Of a stretch of DNA of 5,535 bases, positions 1 to 3,947 are shown in pieces. Origin of the DNA: Burkholderiales bacterium (GTDB lineage: Bacteria; Pseudomonadota; Gammaproteobacteria; Burkholderiales; Burkholderiaceae). How positions within the stretch are numbered: position 1 is the first letter of the stretch; each line of letters opens with the position of its first letter. Made by a program: the position numbers and the translations under genes. The stretch lies in assembly GCA_947371645.1 (NCBI GenBank), contig CANBQJ010000243.1, forward strand, positions 1-5,535. Reading direction: 5' to 3'. The notes below the pieces were generated by a model, which saw nothing but the letters and a program-made list of their open reading frames with translations, made no database searches and was not told the origin of the DNA.

Positions 1-398
1 GTTTCGCCCGAGGGCACGTCATCACCCACCTTGGTCAGCGCGCCCGTGCTGGCGTTGATCTGGTACGCCGAGACGCTGTTGGCGTAGAAGTTGGTGACGT
101 AGGCAAATTGCCCAGATGGCTCCACGCTGACCGAGCTGGGGCGACGCCCGGTGATGGCATAGCCGTTGGGGTGCCATTGCCCCGTGCTGTTGTCCACCAG
201 GTAGGCCGAGACCGTGTCGCTGGCGCTGTTGGCCAAGTAGGCAAAGCGCAAAGGGGGCTCGGCCACGGCGGTGGCGGTGGTGCTGGTGGCCGTGGAGGCG
301 GTGTCGCCACCGCCACCGCCGCCACAGGCCGTCAGGCCGGCCAGCAGGGTCAGGGCCGTGAGCGTGGCGCCCACTGTTTTCCAAAATGTGTGTGTCAT
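1..398 (-). CDS. Exported lipoprotein with YVTN/lactonase-type beta-propeller repeats (3' end outside window)
   Basis: The minus-strand frame is open from an ATG at 398-396 to the left edge, giving 132 residues with no stop, so the C-terminus is missing. Residues 1-24 form a lipoprotein signal: a short polar and basic start (Lys7), a hydrophobic core rich in Leu, Ala and Thr, and the lipobox LTAC with the lipidated Cys at 25. Six Gly and a low-complexity Thr/Ser/Ala linker follow to about residue 47. Two repeats about 46 residues apart then appear: FAYLAN (52-57) with DTVSAY and STG, and FAYVTN (98-103) with NSVSAY and STG. This F-A-Y-V-x-N / V-S-A-Y / STG pattern is typical of blades in the YncE/lactonase seven-bladed propeller family, so the full protein is probably over 350 residues. 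It should be membrane-anchored and act outside the cytoplasm; the ligand or enzymatic activity cannot be read here. It starts 4 bp after the PEP-CTERM gene with only a weak Shine-Dalgarno sequence, which suggests translational coupling. Confidence 0.85.
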   Translation of the reverse strand, partial: MTHTFWKTVGATLTALTLLAGLTACGGGGGGDTASTATSTTATAVAEPPLRFAYLANSASDTVSAYLVDNSTGQWHPNGYAITGRRPSSVSVEPSGQFAYVTNFYANSVSAYQINASTGALTKVGDDVPSGE

Positions 399-402
399 GG
401 TC

Positions 403-1131
403 TTAGCTTTTTTTGCGGGGGATCAGGGCGAGGCAGCCCAGTACGCCCAGGCCTGAGAAGAGCTGCTTGAGCGCGCCTGGCTCGGGCACTGCGGACACAC
501 CGGACACATTGAAGGCCGCGTCTTCGCCTGGCGAGGCCTGGTAGCGGTCAAAGAGGAACGCGGTGGCGAAGCTGCCGTTGGGCGAGAACGGCATGCCCGA
601 GTAGTAGCTGCCGCCTTCGTAACGCGGGCCTGAAGCGCCGGCTGTGTAGGCGATGCCTTGGTCGCCCCCGATGTCCCGGGTGCCCATGTCTGCGTAGACA
701 AAGTACTGGGCATGGGCGTGCAGCTTGAGCGACACATCGAAGGTGTAAATGCCACCTGCTGCATTGCCAATGCCGAGCAGGCCCGGCGAGTTGGGATCGA
801 GTGCGTCGACCTGGCCCGCATACGGCGCTTCGAACAGGTACAAGTGGCCTGCTGCGGCGGACTCGCCCGTGTCACGGCTGTAGAAATTGAAGGTGATGTG
901 GTCCCAGTCGTTCTCTGACTGCACCGTGAACGATTGGCCGGGCCGGAACCCGTTCAGGTCGAAGAATCCGTTGCTGGGCTGGGTGACTTTGAATTCGGCG
1001 ATGGTCTCGCTGGCCTGGGCGGTGGCCACAAAGCCAGCTGAGGCGGCAGCACAGACCAAGGCCAGCAGGGCGCCATGGCGATGGCCGGCCGGCGTCGATT
1101 GACCAAGGGCGAAGCTGGAAACAGCAGGCAT
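403..1131 (-). CDS. PEP-CTERM sorting-domain exported protein
   Basis: The 242-residue product starts at an ATG at 1131-1129 and ends at TAA (405-403). The frame stays open far upstream, but that part is antisense to the kinase gene. This ATG is preferred because GGAGA lies 7 bases before it and a signal peptide follows: hydrophobic ALLALVC at 21-27 and a likely signal peptidase I site after AQA (38-40). The mature part (41-214) is rich in Gly, Ser, Asp and aromatic residues, has no Cys, and looks like a secreted beta-rich domain; I recognise no catalytic motif. The C-terminus is a PEP-CTERM signal: VPEP at 215-218, a hydrophobic helix about 220-237, then the basic tail RKKS. In this family the signal is processed by exosortase (EpsH) and is linked to exopolysaccharide and surface delivery. 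No exosortase is in the window. The gene heads an operon with the propeller lipoprotein and is divergent from the histidine kinase. Function of the mature domain is unknown. Confidence 0.9.
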   Translation of the reverse strand: MPAVSSFALGQSTPAGHRHGALLALVCAAASAGFVATAQASETIAEFKVTQPSNGFFDLNGFRPGQSFTVQSENDWDHITFNFYSRDTGESAAAGHLYLFEAPYAGQVDALDPNSPGLLGIGNAAGGIYTFDVSLKLHAHAQYFVYADMGTRDIGGDQGIAYTAGASGPRYEGGSYYSGMPFSPNGSFATAFLFDRYQASPGEDAAFNVSGVSAVPEPGALKQLFSGLGVLGCLALIPRKKS

Positions 1132-1138
1132 GTGAGGG

Positions 1139-1143
1139 TCTCC
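1139..1143 (-). promoter_or_regulatory. Ribosome binding site of the PEP-CTERM gene
   Basis: Read on the minus strand, GGAGA lies 7 bases before the ATG at 1131. This fixes the start well downstream of where the open frame begins. The site overlaps a degenerate copy of the GGTC repeat found at 1200-1231. Confidence 0.6.
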
Positions 1144-1199
1144 GGGATGGCGTGTTGCGATGGCCGCGATTGTTGGCCGTCGGTCGCACGGGCACAATC

Positions 1200-1231
1200 G
1201 GACCTTGGTCCCGAGACCAGGTCCCGAGACC
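1200..1231. promoter_or_regulatory. Operator-like array: 12-bp direct repeat within alternating GACC/GGTC half-sites
   Basis: GGTCCCGAGACC occurs twice without mismatch, at 1207-1218 and 1220-1231 (13-bp period). Each copy is itself a dyad, GGTC-N4-GACC. A further half-site GACC at 1201-1204 pairs with the first GGTC to give GGACC-TT-GGTCC (1200-1211). The order is therefore GACC, GGTC, GACC, GGTC, GACC across 32 bp. The array sits in the 132-bp gap between the divergent PEP-CTERM and kinase genes, about 70 bp from the first start and 33 bp from the second. This is the form expected of a cooperative binding site for a dimeric transcription factor, but which protein binds is not shown. The neighbouring LuxR-type regulator is an obvious candidate. 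No convincing -35/-10 pair was found here on either strand. Confidence 0.5.
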
Positions 1232-1239
1232 CCCCTCAT

Positions 1240-1257
1240 TCGCGTTGCTCGCGTTGT
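1240..1257 (+). repeat. Short imperfect tandem repeat before the kinase start
   Basis: TCGCGTTGC at 1240-1248 is followed directly by TCGCGTTGT at 1249-1257, matching at 8 of 9 positions, then by a fragment TCGC. The repeat ends 6 bases before the proposed kinase ATG and occupies the place where a Shine-Dalgarno sequence would be expected. It may be chance in GC-rich DNA. Confidence 0.4.
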
Positions 1258-1263
1258 TCGCCG

Positions 1264-3075
1264 ATGTCCATTGCCCCGCTTGCCCTTGCCACCGACGAAC
1301 ATGCCCTTCAAGCCCTGGTGACCGAAGATGTGGCCCGGCGCCTGAGGGCCAATGACATCAGCATGACGCTGAGCAACCTGGTGGCGGTGCTGGCCACCGC
1401 AGCGGCCTTTCATGACGTGATGCCGCAGGCCTGGCTGTGGTGCTGGCTGGGCCTGCAAGCGGTGAACGCGGCTTTTCACCTCCATGTGGGCCTGCGCTGG
1501 CGCCGGCGTGCGCTGACGGCGGTGAACGCCCCCGTGTGGTTGCGGGTGGTGACGCGCACCTCGGTCATCAATGGCTTGTTGTGGGCGCTGATCCTGCTGG
1601 TGGCATGGCCGCAGTGCAGCGAAGCCCAAAAGGTGATGGCCGCGATCGGCATCATGGGCGTGGCCAGCATCGCTCTGCATTCTCTGCACGGCCACTTGCC
1701 TGCCTATCACGCGCTGGCGGGGCTGTGCACGGCAGGGCTGGTGACGGCCTTGCTCTGGTCCGGGGGGCTGGCGAACTGGGGTTTGGTGCTGTTGTTGGTG
1801 GTGTACACGCTGGTCAGCGCCCGCTTTGCGGCCTTGCTCAACCGCATGCTGATCGACGCCTTGCGCAAAGGCCGGCAGATGGTGGAGCTGACCGCCAGGC
1901 TGCAGGTGGAAAAAGACCGGGCCGTGAACCTGAGCAAGTCGCGCAGCCGCTTCCTGGCGGCGGCCAGCCATGACCTGCGCCAGCCGGTGCATGCGCTGTC
2001 GCTGTTTGTGGGCGCCTTGAACCAAAACCCATCGACAGAGCAGTCCGGCGTGATCCTCCAGCATGTGGGCACGGCCGTGGACACGATGGGCGCGATGTTC
2101 GATGCCTTGCTCGACATCTCCAAGCTCGATGCCGAATTGCTTCAGCCCAGGTGGCAGGTGGTGGATGTGCAGCCGATGCTGGCGCGCATCGGTGCAGAGC
2201 ACGCCGCGATCGCGCAGGCGAAAGGTTTGAGCTTGCGCGTGGACACGCCAGGCGGCACCGGCTTGCCGGTGCGCACCGACCCGGTCTTGCTGGAGCGCGT
2301 GTTGCGCAACCTGCTGTCCAACGCCGTTCGCTACACGGGGCAAGGCACGGTGGTCATCCGGGCGCGGGTTCGCGCGGGGCGGGTGGTGCTGGTGGTGGCC
2401 GACACGGGTGTGGGCATGCCCCGGCACCGCCAGCAAGAGGCTTTCGAAGAGTTCGTGCAGTTGCACGAAGCCGGGCACGACCCGGAGCAAGGGCTGGGCT
2501 TGGGCCTGGCCATCGTCAAGCGGCTGGTGGGCTTGCTGGGGTTGCGCCTGGCGCTGCGGTCCAGGCCCGGGCGCGGCACGGTGTTCTCGCTGCACCTGCC
2601 GCTGGCCGATCTCCCCAGGTCTGCGCCGTCAACGGCCCCGGCTGCACAGCAGCAGGGCGCCGAGTCGACCGGGCTGCGCGCGGGCGATGTCGTGATCGTC
2701 ATCGATGACAACGTGGCGATCCAGGTGGCCATGGCGGCGCTGCTGAGCGCCTGGGGTTGTCAGGTGCATGTGGCGGCCAACCCAGCGGCCTTGATGCCGC
2801 AGCTGATGGGCCTGCACGTGGCGCCTGCACTGCTGCTGTGCGATTCGCGTTTGCGCGATGGCGAAGACGGCATCACCGCGATTGCCGAGATCCGCGAGGC
2901 CTTCAATCTTGACGTGCCCGCCATCCTGATTTCTGGTGACACGGGCCCCGAGCGGCTGCGTGAAGCGGTGGCCAGTGGCTTGCCGCTGCTGCACAAGCCC
3001 GTGACGCAGGCGCATTTGCGTGAGGCCATCGCCAGGGTCATGGCGGCAAGCCAGTCACCCTTGGCCTTGAACTAG
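1264..3075 (+). CDS. Multi-TM hybrid sensor histidine kinase with C-terminal receiver domain
   Basis: The 603-residue product should sense a signal at or in the inner membrane, autophosphorylate on His and pass phosphate to a regulator. About five or six hydrophobic segments lie at roughly 33-50, 55-75, 102-116, 124-140, 149-166 and 172-190, with no large periplasmic domain. A short coiled linker (about 200-226) leads to HisKA with the H-box ASHDLRQP, phospho-acceptor His236. The HATPase has the N-box (Asn349, Asn353), G1 DTGVG (380-384), F-box FEEF (394-397) and G2 GLGLGL (410-415). A linker rich in Ala, Gln and Ser (about 450-470) leads to REC (about 474-593) with Asp481/482, phospho-acceptor Asp527, Ser557 and Lys578, all present. 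There is no Hpt domain. The ATG at 1264 is chosen because upstream in-frame ATGs (1075, 1147) run into the PEP-CTERM gene or its leader and encode unlikely sequence; it lacks a clear Shine-Dalgarno, so GTG at 1318 or 1330 remains possible. Its likely partner is the convergent LuxR-type regulator. Confidence 0.93.
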   Translation: MSIAPLALATDEHALQALVTEDVARRLRANDISMTLSNLVAVLATAAAFHDVMPQAWLWCWLGLQAVNAAFHLHVGLRWRRRALTAVNAPVWLRVVTRTSVINGLLWALILLVAWPQCSEAQKVMAAIGIMGVASIALHSLHGHLPAYHALAGLCTAGLVTALLWSGGLANWGLVLLLVVYTLVSARFAALLNRMLIDALRKGRQMVELTARLQVEKDRAVNLSKSRSRFLAAASHDLRQPVHALSLFVGALNQNPSTEQSGVILQHVGTAVDTMGAMFDALLDISKLDAELLQPRWQVVDVQPMLARIGAEHAAIAQAKGLSLRVDTPGGTGLPVRTDPVLLERVLRNLLSNAVRYTGQGTVVIRARVRAGRVVLVVADTGVGMPRHRQQEAFEEFVQLHEAGHDPEQGLGLGLAIVKRLVGLLGLRLALRSRPGRGTVFSLHLPLADLPRSAPSTAPAAQQQGAESTGLRAGDVVIVIDDNVAIQVAMAALLSAWGCQVHVAANPAALMPQLMGLHVAPALLLCDSRLRDGEDGITAIAEIREAFNLDVPAILISGDTGPERLREAVASGLPLLHKPVTQAHLREAIARVMAASQSPLALN

Positions 3076-3077
3076 CC

Positions 3078-3728
3078 TCAGTGCCCGTTCCCGTCGGTGG
3101 GGGGGGAGCCGACCAGGCCCGATGCCCTGGCCGCCTCGACGGCTTGCAAGCGGTGCACCACGTTCAGGCTCTTGAAGATGGCCGAGACATGGCCCTTCAC
3201 CGTTTTCTCCTGCATCCCCAAGGCCCGGGCGATTTCCTTGTTGGACTTGCCGCTGCACAAGGCCTGCAGCACCTCATGCTGGCGTGGCGTCAGGGCGCTG
3301 GGCTCGCCGCACGGTGCCGCGTCAGCCTCTGCGGCCATGGCCATGAAGGGGGGCACGTAGATCTCGCCGCTGAGCACCAGCTGCAATGCGGCGATCACTG
3401 TGGCCGGGTGGGCCGACTTGGGGCAATAGCCACGCGCGCCCGCCTTGAGCACACGGCGCACATCGTCAGGGTCTTCAGAGGACGACAGCACCAGGGCGGG
3501 CAGCTTGGGGTGCAAGCGCTGGAGTTGCGTCAACAGGGCCAGGCCCGCCATGCCGGTCATGCGCAGGTCGAGCAGCACCGCGGCCACATCGGGTTGCTGC
3601 GCCAGGTGGGCCAATGCTTCGACACCATCACACGCTTGAAGCACGGGGTCGGCGCCAGCGAGGTTTTGCAAGGCACCGGCCACGCCCGCCCGAACGAGCG
3701 GGTGATCGTCAACAACGAGCAGTTTCAT
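3078..3728 (-). CDS. NarL/FixJ-family response regulator (REC + LuxR-type HTH)
   Basis: The 216-residue cytoplasmic DNA-binding regulator is of normal length for the family. The receiver domain (about 1-120) has the acidic pair Asp7/Asp8, phospho-acceptor Asp54 (VLLDLRM), Ser82/Ser83 and Lys104 in YCPKSA, all the residues needed for phosphorylation. The linker (about 125-143) is Ala-rich. The LuxR/GerE helix-turn-helix (about 145-203) shows LTPRQHEVL, GKSNKEIA and the recognition-helix segment KTVKGHVSAI. I start at ATG 3728, giving MKLLVVDDHP. A GTG at 3737 would add three residues, but the weak AGAG sequence at 3740-3737 is well spaced only for the ATG. The stop is 2 bp from that of the hybrid kinase on the other strand, leaving no room for separate terminators. 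Phosphorylation by that kinase is a reasonable inference, as is binding at the repeats in either intergenic region; neither is shown by sequence. No clear promoter was found for this gene. Confidence 0.94.
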   Translation of the reverse strand: MKLLVVDDHPLVRAGVAGALQNLAGADPVLQACDGVEALAHLAQQPDVAAVLLDLRMTGMAGLALLTQLQRLHPKLPALVLSSSEDPDDVRRVLKAGARGYCPKSAHPATVIAALQLVLSGEIYVPPFMAMAAEADAAPCGEPSALTPRQHEVLQALCSGKSNKEIARALGMQEKTVKGHVSAIFKSLNVVHRLQAVEAARASGLVGSPPTDGNGH

Positions 3729-3797
3729 GGCGGGCACTCTATCAGCAACACTTGCGCCGCTTCAGGGCCCTCACTTCTCCCTGGCGTGATTACGTGT

Positions 3798-3838
3798 GTG
3801 CTTGGGCATGGCCACCGCCAACGGCCTGATCCAAGCAC
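3798..3838. repeat. Bipartite inverted repeat in the divergent intergenic region
   Basis: GTGCTTGG at 3798-3805 is perfectly complementary to CCAAGCAC at 3831-3838. Inside them GGCC at 3810-3813 pairs with GGCC at 3823-3826. Both arm pairs share the same centre, position 3818. The structure lies between the response regulator start (3728) and the sensor start (3948), about 70-110 bp upstream of the regulator ATG. It could be an operator, or a hairpin in the regulator's leader RNA. There is no U-tract, so it does not look like an intrinsic terminator. Confidence 0.45.
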
Positions 3839-3864
3839 CACCAGTCGCAAGCGGTTGCTCGCAT

Positions 3865-3894
3865 TTCCCACATGTTGAAGCGGGTCCCTATACT
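3865..3894 (+). promoter_or_regulatory. Candidate sigma-70 promoter for the Cache-PAS sensor gene
   Basis: TATACT at 3889-3894 matches the -10 consensus at five of six positions. TTCCCA at 3865-3870, 18 bp upstream, is a weak -35 (four of six). Transcription would start near 3901 and give a leader of about 45-50 bases. GGGTCCC (3882-3888) touches the -10 box and contains the GGTCCC seen in the array at 1200-1231. Confidence 0.35.
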
Positions 3895-3915
3895 TGCCCA
3901 AAACGAACGCCGCCG

Positions 3916-3935
3916 CGGCCCATGGCCGGACGGCC
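3916..3935 (+). repeat. Overlapping GC hairpins next to a Shine-Dalgarno sequence
   Basis: Three blocks alternate: CGGCC (3916-3920), GGCCG (3924-3928) and CGGCC (3931-3935). The middle block can pair with either neighbour, so two hairpins exclude each other. The second has only a 2-base loop and would be strained as RNA, so the first is the more likely fold. The array ends directly before AAGGGG at 3936-3941. It might tune translation of the sensor gene, or be a protein-binding site. Confidence 0.35.
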
Positions 3936-3941
3936 AAGGGG
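3936..3941 (+). promoter_or_regulatory. Ribosome binding site of the Cache-PAS sensor gene
   Basis: AAGGGG lies 6 bases before the ATG at 3948. It favours this ATG over the in-frame ATG at 3942, which is too close, and over that at 3960, which has its own weaker GGAAAG sequence. Confidence 0.55.
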
Positions 3942-3947
3942 ATGGTC

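Noticed and set aside
304..324. Repetitive GCC/ACC tract resembling a microsatellite
   Set aside because: It is the coding sequence of the six-Gly linker after the lipoprotein Cys; it could vary in length but is common in such lipoproteins.
1075..1263. N-terminal extension of the kinase to an ATG at 1075
   Set aside because: It would overlap the PEP-CTERM gene and cross the GGTC repeat array, and it encodes an Arg/Cys/Ser-rich stretch with no resemblance to a sensor domain.
1132..2595. Long open minus-strand frame that extends the PEP-CTERM gene upstream to give a 730-residue protein
   Set aside because: This part is antisense to the kinase core domains and encodes a low-complexity Gln/His/Arg/Pro-rich sequence typical of shadow frames in GC-rich genes. 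The signal peptide and GGAGA site place the true start at 1131.
3729..3737. GTG start at 3737 for the response regulator
   Set aside because: It adds only three residues and has no spaced ribosome site; receiver domains normally begin close to the first beta strand, as with ATG 3728.
3081..3878. 265-residue plus-strand open frame antisense to the response regulator
   Set aside because: It mirrors a gene with complete REC and LuxR motifs; its own product is Gly/His/Gln-rich with no domain.
3729..3947. Possible small gene or RNA in the second intergenic region
   Set aside because: Short open frames here have no ribosome site or recognisable product, and no tRNA-like or riboswitch-like fold was seen beyond the dyads already listed.
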